From an uncultured Pelagibacteraceae bacterium (GTDB lineage Bacteria > Pseudomonadota > Alphaproteobacteria > Pelagibacterales > Pelagibacteraceae): a stretch of DNA of 64,000 nucleotides. Location of the stretch: positions 1 through 64,000 of the forward strand of contig CACEKA010000004.1 in the NCBI GenBank assembly GCA_902560015.1, read 5' to 3'. Below are positions 52,245 through 60,841 of the stretch, piece by piece. The translations under genes were made by a program, and so were the position numbers. Under the pieces are notes generated by a model. That model had not been told where the DNA came from. It made no database searches and saw nothing but the letters and a program-made list of their open reading frames with translations. Every line of letters starts with the position of its first letter. Positions within the stretch are counted from its first letter, which is position 1.

Positions 52245-53186
52245 ATGACAAAAATAAATAAAGTTGCGGTAATTGGAACGGGAGTAATTGGTGCAGGATG
52301 GATTATTCGTTGTTTAGCTCACAATAAAATTGTTCATGCATACGATAAGGATATTAAATTAAGAAAAAATTTAATTACTGAGATTAAAAGAACTTGGCCA
52401 TCTGTAAAAAAACTTTTTAATAAAAAAAAACTTAATCTTAAAAATTTTAAATATTTTACCTCTATTGAGGAAGCTTTAAAAGACGCAGATCTTATTCAAG
52501 AATGTGCAAGTGAGAATTATGCTTTAAAAACTAAATTGATGAGTACTATTGGAAAATATTCTAAACCTAGTGCAATTATTTCATCAAGTTCTTCAGGACT
52601 ACTACCAACAAGAATTTATTCTAAATGTAAAAACCCTGAAAGAACAATCATCGGACATCCTTTCAACCCAGTTTATTTATTGCCCGCTGTTGAAATTGTA
52701 CCTGGAAAAAAAACTTCGAAAAAATTTTTAGATAAAGCAAAAAAATTTTATAAATCAATTTCTATGAACCCAATAATGGTTAAAAATGAGTTGCCAGGTT
52801 ATTTGTCTGATAGATTACAAGAAGCCTTATGGAGAGAAGGGCTTCACATAATTAATGAAGGTCACGCAACTACAGAAGACTTAGATAGAGCTATCGAAGA
52901 TGGGCCAGGACTAAGGTGGTCATTAATGGGAACTTTCTTAACTTTTCATTTAGCCGGAGGAAAAGCTGGCATGAGACATATGTTAGAACAATTTGGACCA
53001 GCTTTAAAACTTCCATGGACTAAATTAAAAGCCCCAACTTTATCTAATAAATTAATTGATAGATTGGTTAAAGGAACTAAAAAACAATCGAAAGGAAAAT
53101 CGGTTACCAAAATTTCAAACATTAGAGATGAATATTTAGTAGAGCTTCAAAAACTTAGAAAAAAATACGAAAAAAAATTAAGATAA
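52245..53186 (+). CDS. cdhA: L-carnitine dehydrogenase
   Basis: This 313-residue NAD-dependent dehydrogenase of the 3-hydroxyacyl-CoA dehydrogenase family has GTGVIG at 11-16 for NAD and H138 (GHPFNPVYLLP) as catalytic base, and lacks the acyl-CoA domain. Similarity to bacterial L-carnitine dehydrogenase is clear along its length, for example the GLRWSLMGTF and AGGKAGMRHML regions. It oxidises L-carnitine to 3-dehydrocarnitine, the substrate of the BKACE enzyme at 44160. It is the last gene in the plus-strand run 47825-53186 and ends one base before the convergent SDR stop. Confidence 0.85.
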   Translation: MTKINKVAVIGTGVIGAGWIIRCLAHNKIVHAYDKDIKLRKNLITEIKRTWPSVKKLFNKKKLNLKNFKYFTSIEEALKDADLIQECASENYALKTKLMSTIGKYSKPSAIISSSSSGLLPTRIYSKCKNPERTIIGHPFNPVYLLPAVEIVPGKKTSKKFLDKAKKFYKSISMNPIMVKNELPGYLSDRLQEALWREGLHIINEGHATTEDLDRAIEDGPGLRWSLMGTFLTFHLAGGKAGMRHMLEQFGPALKLPWTKLKAPTLSNKLIDRLVKGTKKQSKGKSVTKISNIRDEYLVELQKLRKKYEKKLR

Positions 53187-53187
53187 A

Positions 53188-53976
53188 CTAATCATTTCTT
53201 TCTGTGTGACCATCAACAGAAATTACCTGTCCAGATACTCTGCTTGAATCATCTGAAATTAAAAAAGAACACATTTTTCCAATGTCTTCCTCCAATATCC
53301 ATTGTTTCATTGAACTCATTGAAACAAAATCTTTTTCAATTACTTTTGTTGAAACTTTAGTAAACTTTGCTTTATCTCTTATAACTCTTTTCATTCTATC
53401 TCCCTTAATCGTCCCCGGACACACTGCATTTACTCTAATATTAAATTTACCAAGTTCCATGGCTAGGGTTTTTGTAACTCCAATAATTGCCCATTTACTT
53501 GCAGCATAAGGAGACCTAAGAGGAAAACCAAGTATACCAGCAGTTGATGAAATATTAATTATTGATCCATTTTTAGATTTTTTAAGTAATGGAATAGCTT
53601 TTTTTGTGAAATAGAAGTGGCTATTTACATCTACATGTAAAGTATTTTCCCAATCTTTAGATTTTAATTTTTCAAGCGATCCAGTAGGTCCTGCAATACC
53701 TACATTATTTATTAAAGCATCAATTTTTTTTGTTTTTTTTATAACTTTATTAAAAAAATCTGAAACATGATATTCATTTGATGCATCACAAAGATATGAA
53801 AAAAGTTTTTTATTTTTAAGTGGATGTTTATTGAGTTTATTAAGTGACTTGCTATCTATATCACAAAGATAAACGGTAGCCCCTCTAGCAAGACATACTT
53901 TTGCTGTTGCTAAACCAATTCCAGATGCGCCTGCAGATATAATTATTTTTTTATTTTTTAATGATTGGTTAACCAT
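53188..53976 (-). CDS. Short-chain dehydrogenase/reductase
   Basis: This 262-residue classical SDR has a cofactor motif with GASGIG at 16-21, NNVGIAG, catalytic SSTAG and YAASK. Typical substrates are hydroxy or keto acids and sugars, with no specific assignment possible. It is the last gene of the minus-strand run that begins with the betaine binding protein at 57109, starting three bases after the ATPase stop, so it probably works on an imported betaine derivative. Confidence 0.85.
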   Translation of the reverse strand: MVNQSLKNKKIIISAGASGIGLATAKVCLARGATVYLCDIDSKSLNKLNKHPLKNKKLFSYLCDASNEYHVSDFFNKVIKKTKKIDALINNVGIAGPTGSLEKLKSKDWENTLHVDVNSHFYFTKKAIPLLKKSKNGSIINISSTAGILGFPLRSPYAASKWAIIGVTKTLAMELGKFNIRVNAVCPGTIKGDRMKRVIRDKAKFTKVSTKVIEKDFVSMSSMKQWILEEDIGKMCSFLISDDSSRVSGQVISVDGHTERND

Positions 53977-53979
53977 TAA

Positions 53980-55005
53980 TTATGACTTTGTTAATGATGA
54001 CTGTAATTCTTTATTAGTTATATAACCTGTTACGTTTCCACTTTTGTCAACTACTTCACAATTAGCATCGTTACAAACTATTTGTGGTAAAAATTCTTCT
54101 ATAAATTGATCTTCATTTACTTTAACTAGATTTGATTTATCAATACCATTTGTTTCATTTGCTTTTGTCATAATAATTTTAGCTTTGATAACTTTTGCTC
54201 TGTTAACATCTTTAACAAATGCTTTTACATAATCGTCAGCAGGATTCATGATGATATCAACAGGCGTTCCTACTTGAACTAATTTTCCAGCATTTAATAT
54301 TCCAATATGATCTCCAAGCCTAAGTGACTCGTCCAAGTCATGAGTAATAAATACAATTGTTTTCTTTAATTCTGATTGAAGATCTATCAATTGTTTTTGC
54401 ATGTCACTTCTAATCAATGGATCTAATGCACTAAAAGCTTCATCCATTAACATGATGTCTGAATTAGTAGCCAAAGCTCTTGCTAAACCAACACGTTGTT
54501 GCATTCCACCTGATAATTGATTTGGAAATTGATTTTCAAAACCATTAAGACCAACAGCTTCAATTTTCTCCATTGCAATTTTATCTCTTTCATCCTCTGA
54601 TTTACCTTGCATTTCTAAACCATAACCTACATTTTGCATTACAGTTTTATGTGGAAATAAACCAAACCTTTGAAAGACCATACTCATTTTATGTCTTCTA
54701 AAATCTATTAATTGTTCAGGGTTAAAACTCATAACATTTTCACCATCAATAAGAATTTCACCAGCAGTTGGGTCTATTAATCTATTCAAATGTCTTATTA
54801 ATGTTGATTTTCCAGAACCTGATAAACCCATACAAACAAAAGTTTCCCCTTCTTCAATATTTAAAGATACATTGTCTAAACCAACTGTATGTCCTGTTTG
54901 TTCAAGCACTTCGTCTTTTGTTGAACCGTTTTTAACCATATCCATTACTGAGTCCGGATCGTCACCAAAAATTTTATAAATATTATTTATCTCAATTTTT
55001 GACAT
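53980..55005 (-). CDS. proV: Glycine-betaine/carnitine ABC transporter ATP-binding protein (ProV-like)
   Basis: This 341-residue ATPase has Walker A GLSGSGKST, signature LSGGMQQR, Walker B MLMDEAFSALDP and a C-terminal extension with a CBS-like segment (QIVCNDANCEVV, then GNVTGYITNKEL), as in ProV/OpuAA. The CBS region senses ionic strength in homologues. Its ATG overlaps the permease stop by one base. Confidence 0.88.
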   Translation of the reverse strand: MSKIEINNIYKIFGDDPDSVMDMVKNGSTKDEVLEQTGHTVGLDNVSLNIEEGETFVCMGLSGSGKSTLIRHLNRLIDPTAGEILIDGENVMSFNPEQLIDFRRHKMSMVFQRFGLFPHKTVMQNVGYGLEMQGKSEDERDKIAMEKIEAVGLNGFENQFPNQLSGGMQQRVGLARALATNSDIMLMDEAFSALDPLIRSDMQKQLIDLQSELKKTIVFITHDLDESLRLGDHIGILNAGKLVQVGTPVDIIMNPADDYVKAFVKDVNRAKVIKAKIIMTKANETNGIDKSNLVKVNEDQFIEEFLPQIVCNDANCEVVDKSGNVTGYITNKELQSSLTKS

Positions 55006-56024
55006 TATTTTTTAGCCTTTTTAACAGGAGAACTTCTCTCTTGAAGAGTTTCACCATATGATTGAGTAATTCTATCTAAGACGATTGCCAATAATACAAT
55101 TGCAATACCAGCCTCTGCTGCTCGACCAACATTTAGTTGTTGAAGACCAAGAAGAACTTCATCTCCCAAGCCCCTTGTTCCAATCATTGATGCAATAACT
55201 ACCATGGATAATGCCATCATTGTACATTGGTTAATTCCTTGCATTATATTTGGAAGTGCTAATGGGATTTGAACTCCCCATAATTTTTGTTTTTTGCTAG
55301 CTCCAAATGCATCAGCTGCCTCAATAACTTCAGTATCTACCAATCTAATACCAAGGTCAGTTAATCTTATCAACGGGGGTACAGCATAAATAAAAGTTGC
55401 AATAATTGCAGGTACTGCACCTAAGCCAAATAACATAATTCCTGGAATTAAATATACAAAAGCAGGAATTGTCTGCATCAAATCAAGTATGGGAAGAATT
55501 TTTTCTCTTACTTTATTTGCTCTAGACATCGCAATTCCAATTGGAACTCCTATTACAAGACATAGGAAAATACTTATTAACATTATCGATGTAGTTTCAA
55601 TGGCTTTGTCCCAAAATCTTGGGTGTAAAAATCCTATAAAAAATGTACAAAAACCTACTGCAACAGTTGTTTTGATTTTTTTACCACTTGCAAAATAAGT
55701 TAATACAACAACACCAATAATAACTGCGGGCCAAGGAGCTTGAACTAAAAAGTTTTTTAACCCCATTAACATCGCTAGTAAAAAATTATTTATTGCTTCA
55801 AAAATAAAACCAAAATTTTCATTTAAAGCTTTGAACCATTTATTGATCCATTTCATTAATGGTAAATCTAACCATTTTGGCCAATCACTTAACCAAGAAA
55901 AATCTTTTAATAACTCACCAACTGACTCAGGTTTTCTTTTTGATGAGTTGTAACTTGCAATTAATAACCATATAAAAATTCCTAAAAGGCTAAGGTTAAA
56001 TAAATCTTTTTTATTTTTAAACAT
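55005..56024 (-). CDS. proW: Glycine-betaine/carnitine ABC transporter permease (ProW-like)
   Basis: This 339-residue inner-membrane permease has several N-terminal segments and a core with the EAA-type loop EAADAFGASKKQKLW (about residues 237-251), as in ProW. It follows the binding-protein gene after a 68-bp gap that contains a hairpin at 56046-56071, and overlaps the ATPase gene by one base. Confidence 0.88.
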   Translation of the reverse strand: MFKNKKDLFNLSLLGIFIWLLIASYNSSKRKPESVGELLKDFSWLSDWPKWLDLPLMKWINKWFKALNENFGFIFEAINNFLLAMLMGLKNFLVQAPWPAVIIGVVVLTYFASGKKIKTTVAVGFCTFFIGFLHPRFWDKAIETTSIMLISIFLCLVIGVPIGIAMSRANKVREKILPILDLMQTIPAFVYLIPGIMLFGLGAVPAIIATFIYAVPPLIRLTDLGIRLVDTEVIEAADAFGASKKQKLWGVQIPLALPNIMQGINQCTMMALSMVVIASMIGTRGLGDEVLLGLQQLNVGRAAEAGIAIVLLAIVLDRITQSYGETLQERSSPVKKAKK

Positions 56025-56045
56025 ATATGATTATTTTTATTTATG

Positions 56046-56071
56046 GAAAGAGCCCGTTAAAGGGCTCTTTC
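56046..56071 (-). terminator. Intercistronic hairpin after betaine binding-protein gene
   Basis: Ten perfect base pairs (56046-56055 with 56062-56071) and a 6-nt loop lie between the binding-protein and permease genes, without a U tract on the coding strand. As at 11179 and 26307, it probably sets a higher level of binding-protein mRNA. Confidence 0.75.
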
Positions 56072-56092
56072 AAATTAATTATTATAATTGGA

Positions 56093-57109
56093 TTATAAAG
56101 CAGCTGTAACTTTTGATGCTACGTCTGCAGGTACCCAACTTTTCCACATTGCTTCAGTTTTTAAAAACTCTTTAGCAGTTAATTCCATATCACCATCTGA
56201 CTCATCTTCGTAGAAGGCTAACATTTTGTTAACTACCGCTGTAGGAATAGTGTACTTTTCTAAGAAAGCTGTTTCAGCTGGATTAGCTTTTGCCCAATCA
56301 GTTAAAACAGATTTTGTTAGAGCCATATCTCTATACTCACAAGCGCAAGATTTTTTGTATGCATCTGGTCCGTTAGCTTTAATATCTTCAACAACTGCAG
56401 ACATTTTATTCCAACAGTCAGAATCAAACTTAGGCTCAGTTAATCTAACTAGATCAACTTTTCCCATTAAACCAGTCGGTGCCCAGTAGTATGTAAAGAT
56501 AGGTTTTTTCTTAGCAAATGCTCCAGCGATAGCGGCATCTAAAGCACCACCAGAACCTGGATCGAAGTTTGTATAGTATTTATCTAAACCATATTCTATT
56601 TGTTTTACTAAGTTTACAGTGTAGCAAGTCCAACCTGAAATACAGCTAGTCATTCTACCTTTTGATGGATCTTCTGGATCGCTAAATAGTGCAGCTATTT
56701 TTGGATCTTTCATATCATCAACTGATTTTAAATTATATTTATCAGCTGTAGCTTTATCTACATAGAAAGCTTGCTGAGAGTCTGGAGTATTAACTCCAAT
56801 ATTTTTGATCGTACCAGCTTTTTCGTGAGGCTCGTAGTTTGCAATAATATTGTCGTACCAAACTTCAGTTATTACATCTAACTGCTTATCGTAGTGAGCA
56901 GCCATAATGGGTGTAGTACTTCCTTTTGTTACTGAAACTTCACATCCATATCCTTTTTCAAGAATAAATGTTGCAATAGCAGTATGAATGTTTGCACTAC
57001 TCCAGTCAAAATCTCCTAGTCTTGCTTTACAATCACCTGCATTAGCAGTATTCGCTAATAAGAATGATCCAAAGAAAGCTGCAGAAATTAATTTTTTAAA
57101 AAACTTCAT
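56093..57109 (-). CDS. proX: Glycine-betaine/carnitine ABC substrate-binding protein (ProX/OpuAC-like)
   Basis: This 338-residue periplasmic protein has a signal peptide ending ANA (about residue 24). The OpuAC-type landmarks are TAIATFILEKGYGCEV, EVWYDN and YYWAPTGLM; aromatic residues in these loops normally box the trimethylammonium group. It feeds the permease at 56024. The divergent gene at 57240 is gamma-butyrobetaine dioxygenase-like, so its natural ligands may include gamma-butyrobetaine or carnitine as well as glycine betaine. A clear Shine-Dalgarno sequence (AAGGAGA) precedes the ATG. Confidence 0.87.
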   Translation of the reverse strand: MKFFKKLISAAFFGSFLLANTANAGDCKARLGDFDWSSANIHTAIATFILEKGYGCEVSVTKGSTTPIMAAHYDKQLDVITEVWYDNIIANYEPHEKAGTIKNIGVNTPDSQQAFYVDKATADKYNLKSVDDMKDPKIAALFSDPEDPSKGRMTSCISGWTCYTVNLVKQIEYGLDKYYTNFDPGSGGALDAAIAGAFAKKKPIFTYYWAPTGLMGKVDLVRLTEPKFDSDCWNKMSAVVEDIKANGPDAYKKSCACEYRDMALTKSVLTDWAKANPAETAFLEKYTIPTAVVNKMLAFYEDESDGDMELTAKEFLKTEAMWKSWVPADVASKVTAAL

Positions 57110-57239
57110 TAATTATCTCCTTAAGGTTAAGTTTTAATATTCAGATTAAATAATGAATAGGATTAAAAAACAAGAGCTGAATTAGATATACAACTATAAA
57201 TTGAATTGAAATAATTACTCTTTTATATAAAGATTAAGA

Positions 57240-58364
57240 GTGAGTTCAATTTCTAAATTAGAGAAAAATTCTAATTATTTAAAAGTCATTTGGGATGATG
57301 GCGAAGAAAGTAAATTTAATTATTTATGGTTGAGGGACAATTGTCCAACTGCACATGACAAAGACTCACGTCATAGAATGTTTAATATTTTAAACGTTTC
57401 AACAAATATTAATCCAAAAAATTATAGTGTTGGAGAAAATGGAATCTTGGAAATAGAATGGAGTGAAGGGGATCACAAAAGTTCATATGATCCATTATGG
57501 CTAAGAGAAAATTGCTACACATTAAAAAATAAAACTAAATATGTTTCACCATATAAACTTTGGGATAATTCATTACAGAATAATTTAAAATCAATTGAAA
57601 TAGATCATGATGAAATAATTAATTCAGAAGAAGGATTAATTAAATGGTTAGAACTTTTACATCATATGGGAATTGCAATTGTTAAAAATGCACCAGTTGA
57701 AAAAAATTCTGCTTTTAAAGTTTTAAATAGAATTAGTCATACGAGGGAAACTTTTTTTAAAACCCCATTTGAAGTAATTAATATTCCAAAACCAAATAAT
57801 TCAGCATATACAGCTCATGCACTGAGAAATCATATGGATCTTCCTTGGTTTGAAAACCCTCCAGGATATCAATTCTTACATTGTTTAGTAAATTCTGCAA
57901 AAGGTGGAGATTCTGCTGCGGTAGATGCTTTTGCTGTTGCAGATTACTTAAGAAAAAATGAAAAAGAAATATTTGATACTTTAGTTTCAGTGCCATTAAA
58001 ATTTAAAGATAAAGATTATACCCAAGTAGCACACAGAAGTTTTCATTCTCCTGCTATAACTTTGACTAAAGATGGAGATTTCAATGATATAAGATTTAGT
58101 GTTGCAACAATGGATACCCTAGATTGCAATCCAGAAATTATGGAACAAGTTTATAAAGCACATCATCGATTTGGAAATCTTTTGCATGATAAAAAATATC
58201 AAATTAATTTTAGATTAGAACCAGGTGATATATTTTCATTTAATAATAGAAGACTTTTGCATGGAAGAACTGAATTTGATCCAAACTCTGGGCACAGACA
58301 TTTACAGGGTTACTATATGGATCGAGATGAAATTATTGGAAGATTAAATTATTTAAAAAAATAA
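57240..58364 (+). CDS. Gamma-butyrobetaine dioxygenase-like (GBBH/TmpA family) enzyme
   Basis: This 374-residue 2OG/Fe(II) dioxygenase has an N-terminal GBBH-like domain (LWLRDNC at 29-35, H45) and a TauD core with H198-x-D200 and H341 as iron ligands and R353/R362 for 2-oxoglutarate. The stretch MDLPWFENPPGYQFLHC matches gamma-butyrobetaine hydroxylase. It would convert gamma-butyrobetaine to L-carnitine; the related TmpA hydroxylates trimethylaminoethylphosphonate and is a real alternative because a TmpB/PhnZ-like protein is encoded at 41553. The start is GTG at 57240, divergent from the betaine transporter by 130 bp. Confidence 0.8.
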   Translation: MSSISKLEKNSNYLKVIWDDGEESKFNYLWLRDNCPTAHDKDSRHRMFNILNVSTNINPKNYSVGENGILEIEWSEGDHKSSYDPLWLRENCYTLKNKTKYVSPYKLWDNSLQNNLKSIEIDHDEIINSEEGLIKWLELLHHMGIAIVKNAPVEKNSAFKVLNRISHTRETFFKTPFEVINIPKPNNSAYTAHALRNHMDLPWFENPPGYQFLHCLVNSAKGGDSAAVDAFAVADYLRKNEKEIFDTLVSVPLKFKDKDYTQVAHRSFHSPAITLTKDGDFNDIRFSVATMDTLDCNPEIMEQVYKAHHRFGNLLHDKKYQINFRLEPGDIFSFNNRRLLHGRTEFDPNSGHRHLQGYYMDRDEIIGRLNYLKK

Positions 58365-58366
58365 TT

Positions 58367-59008
58367 TTATAAGTTTTCAAATATTAAATTATTATTTTCT
58401 TTAAATTTATTAAATTCAGATTTTGTTTTTATTGTGTAATAATATTTTTTAATTTTAAGTTTCTGAATTTTTTTATTGATCAGATAGGTTTTGTCTAAAA
58501 TTAAATAATTAATTTTCTTATTATTAGATTTTTCTACTATTTTTTTGACACTTGTGGGAGGACAAAAAGAAAGACCTACCTTGGTATTTTTCTTAATATT
58601 TAATAAGTTAAAAATATTCTCATGTTTAAAAGAAATAAATACACATTTCTTATATCTTGATGTTTCAATTAAAAGTTTTTTTAGAAGTAATTTTGAAAAA
58701 AGGGGTTTAATTTCTATAAAAAGAGCATGTTTGTTGCCTGATGCCTTTAGTAGATCTTTTAACAAAGGAATTGGTTTACCAAGTTTTGTACTTATTTCTC
58801 TTATCTTGGAATAATTTAGATTTTTAACACTCAAGTTTCTTTTTAAAATTCTCTTTAATGTAAAATCATGAAAGCAAATAAATTTATTATCTTTTGTGGC
58901 ATGAATATCTGTTTCAATACCATACCCTTTTTTAAACGACTGTTTAAATGAGATTAAAAGATTTTCTTTAAAAAGTTTATTTACTATTCCTCTGTGGATT
59001 AAATGCAT
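58367..59008 (-). CDS. ugpQ: Glycerophosphodiester phosphodiesterase
   Basis: This 213-residue GDPD-type TIM-barrel enzyme has H5-R6, E32, D34, H36 and H47-D48 conserved (IHRG, GIETDIH, FHDFTLKR), which are the metal and catalytic residues. It splits glycerophosphodiesters such as glycerophosphocholine into glycerol-3-phosphate and an alcohol such as choline. Release of choline would feed the quaternary amine genes nearby. It is the last gene of the minus-strand operon 62652-58367. Confidence 0.85.
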   Translation of the reverse strand: MHLIHRGIVNKLFKENLLISFKQSFKKGYGIETDIHATKDNKFICFHDFTLKRILKRNLSVKNLNYSKIREISTKLGKPIPLLKDLLKASGNKHALFIEIKPLFSKLLLKKLLIETSRYKKCVFISFKHENIFNLLNIKKNTKVGLSFCPPTSVKKIVEKSNNKKINYLILDKTYLINKKIQKLKIKKYYYTIKTKSEFNKFKENNNLIFENL

Positions 59009-59009
59009 T

Positions 59010-59387
59010 TTAATTATCTATTTTAGAAAATGCGCAAATTTTATTTCCATCAAGATCTCGAACATAGCAATAATAATCACCTGACCTTATTCCTGGAGCT
59101 CCTTCATCTTTCCCTCCTAGTTTTATTCCAGTATTATAAAAATTATTCACTAAATCTTTTGAGCTAACTAAAAAAGATATTTGGGTTCCATTTCCAAAAT
59201 TTGCTTTTTCATTATTTACTGGATTAGTGACATAAAACTCAACTTCAGTAGGTTTTTCTTTCGATGCAAAGCCAGCATATTTTTCATTTGTTACAACTCT
59301 TTGTAATTCAATTGTATTAAGTAGTGTGTCGTAAAATTTAATTGCCTTATCAAGATTGTTAGTTCCAACCATAACAAAGCCAATCAT
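59010..59387 (-). CDS. VOC-family (glyoxalase/bleomycin-resistance-like) protein
   Basis: This 125-residue VOC protein (FVMVGTNNLDKAIKFYD, then YCYVRDLDGNKICAF) keeps the fold signature but not enough to choose a substrate. It sits one base from the GDPD gene and three bases from the aldehyde dehydrogenase gene. A glutathione-linked or metal-dependent small-molecule role is possible. Confidence 0.75.
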   Translation of the reverse strand: MIGFVMVGTNNLDKAIKFYDTLLNTIELQRVVTNEKYAGFASKEKPTEVEFYVTNPVNNEKANFGNGTQISFLVSSKDLVNNFYNTGIKLGGKDEGAPGIRSGDYYCYVRDLDGNKICAFSKIDN

Positions 59388-59390
59388 AAA

Positions 59391-60821
59391 CTACTTCCAG
59401 CCTGTAACTGTTTTAACTTCAAGATACTCTTCAAGTCCCCATACTCCACCTTCACGACCATTCCCAGATTGTCTATATCCACCAAATGGAGTTCCAGCAT
59501 CTGCTGCTTGACCATTTATATATACACATCCTGATCTTAATTTTTGTGCAACTCGATGAGCTTTTACTTTATCTTTGGTTTGCAAATAATTTCCCAAACC
59601 ATAAGATGTATCATTGACAATTTTTATAGCTTCTTCTTCTGTATCAAATGGAATAATTGATAAAACAGGACCAAAAATTTCTTCTTTAGCTATTCTCATT
59701 TCATTTGTAACATCTGTAAATATTGTTGGTTTAATAAAATAACCTTTGTTCAAACCATTAGGTAATTCAGGTCCACCAGCAGCTAATGTTGCTCCCTCTG
59801 AAATCCCACTTTCAATTAAACTTATAATTTTATCATATTGGGTCTTAGAAATTACAGGACCAATGTGATTACCTTTTTTTGAAGCTTGATCAACTTGAAT
59901 TTTATTTGCCTCGTCTACTGCATCTTCAACAGCTCTCTTATAAATAGATTTTTCAACTAACATTCTTGTGGGAGCATCGCAAGATTGACCTGAGTTACTC
60001 ATCACATTTCGAATACCATCTCGTACTGCATCTTTATAACTATCAGCAAAAACAATATTTCCACCTTTGCCACCTAGCTCGAGACATACTCTTTTAATTG
60101 TATCAGCTGCATTTTTTGAAATTAATCTTCCAGCTCTTGTGGAGCCAGTAAAAGAAACCATATCTATATCAGGATGACTGGATATTTGTGTTCCAACTCC
60201 AGATCCATCTCCATTAACTAAATTAAACACACCTTTTGGAAATCCTACTTCGTCTATCATTTCTGCAAACAACATTCCTGAAATAGGTGCAATTTCAGAG
60301 GGTTTCAAAATCATAGTACAGCCTGCTGCTAGTGCTGGTACAACTTTAAGAGCTATTTGGTTTATAGGCCAATTCCATGGAGTAATTAATCCACAAACTC
60401 CAATTGGCTCATAATAAATATGATTGTTAGATTTATCATCAAAATGTTCATCGAATTTAAAGTCTTTTAATCTTATAATAAAATCCTCTAAATGATCCCT
60501 ACCAGAAGCTGTTTGAACATCAGTTGCCCAATCCATAGGTGCACCCATTTCCAATGAAATAGCCTCAGCCATTTCACTAAATCTTTTTTTATAAACTAAT
60601 AATAATTTATTTAGTAAATTTAGCCTTTCTTCCTTGCTTGTTTCTTTCCAGGTTTCAAAAGCAATTTTTGCTGATTTTACAGCTAAATCTGTATCTTCTT
60701 TTGAGCCTAAAGAAATAACAGCAAAAGGATCTTCATTACATGGATTGATTACTTCTAAATCATTTTTTTTAATTGGATCAACCCATTGACCGTTTATATA
60801 AAATTTTCTTTTATCTAACAT
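59391..60821 (-). CDS. Aldehyde dehydrogenase (NAD-dependent)
   Basis: This 476-residue enzyme of the ALDH superfamily has catalytic C281 (GQSCDAP) and the ELGGKGG glutamate near residue 247; FTGSTRAG is the NAD site and PWNWP is conserved. It is related to betaine/amino-aldehyde and medium-chain dehydrogenases. It probably oxidises an aldehyde from the hydroxyacid dehydrogenase or amine branch. Neighbours are VOC (downstream) and hydroxyacid dehydrogenase (upstream, 20 bases). Confidence 0.88.
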   Translation of the reverse strand: MLDKRKFYINGQWVDPIKKNDLEVINPCNEDPFAVISLGSKEDTDLAVKSAKIAFETWKETSKEERLNLLNKLLLVYKKRFSEMAEAISLEMGAPMDWATDVQTASGRDHLEDFIIRLKDFKFDEHFDDKSNNHIYYEPIGVCGLITPWNWPINQIALKVVPALAAGCTMILKPSEIAPISGMLFAEMIDEVGFPKGVFNLVNGDGSGVGTQISSHPDIDMVSFTGSTRAGRLISKNAADTIKRVCLELGGKGGNIVFADSYKDAVRDGIRNVMSNSGQSCDAPTRMLVEKSIYKRAVEDAVDEANKIQVDQASKKGNHIGPVISKTQYDKIISLIESGISEGATLAAGGPELPNGLNKGYFIKPTIFTDVTNEMRIAKEEIFGPVLSIIPFDTEEEAIKIVNDTSYGLGNYLQTKDKVKAHRVAQKLRSGCVYINGQAADAGTPFGGYRQSGNGREGGVWGLEEYLEVKTVTGWK

Positions 60822-60841
60822 TTTCTATCTTAACACATTTA

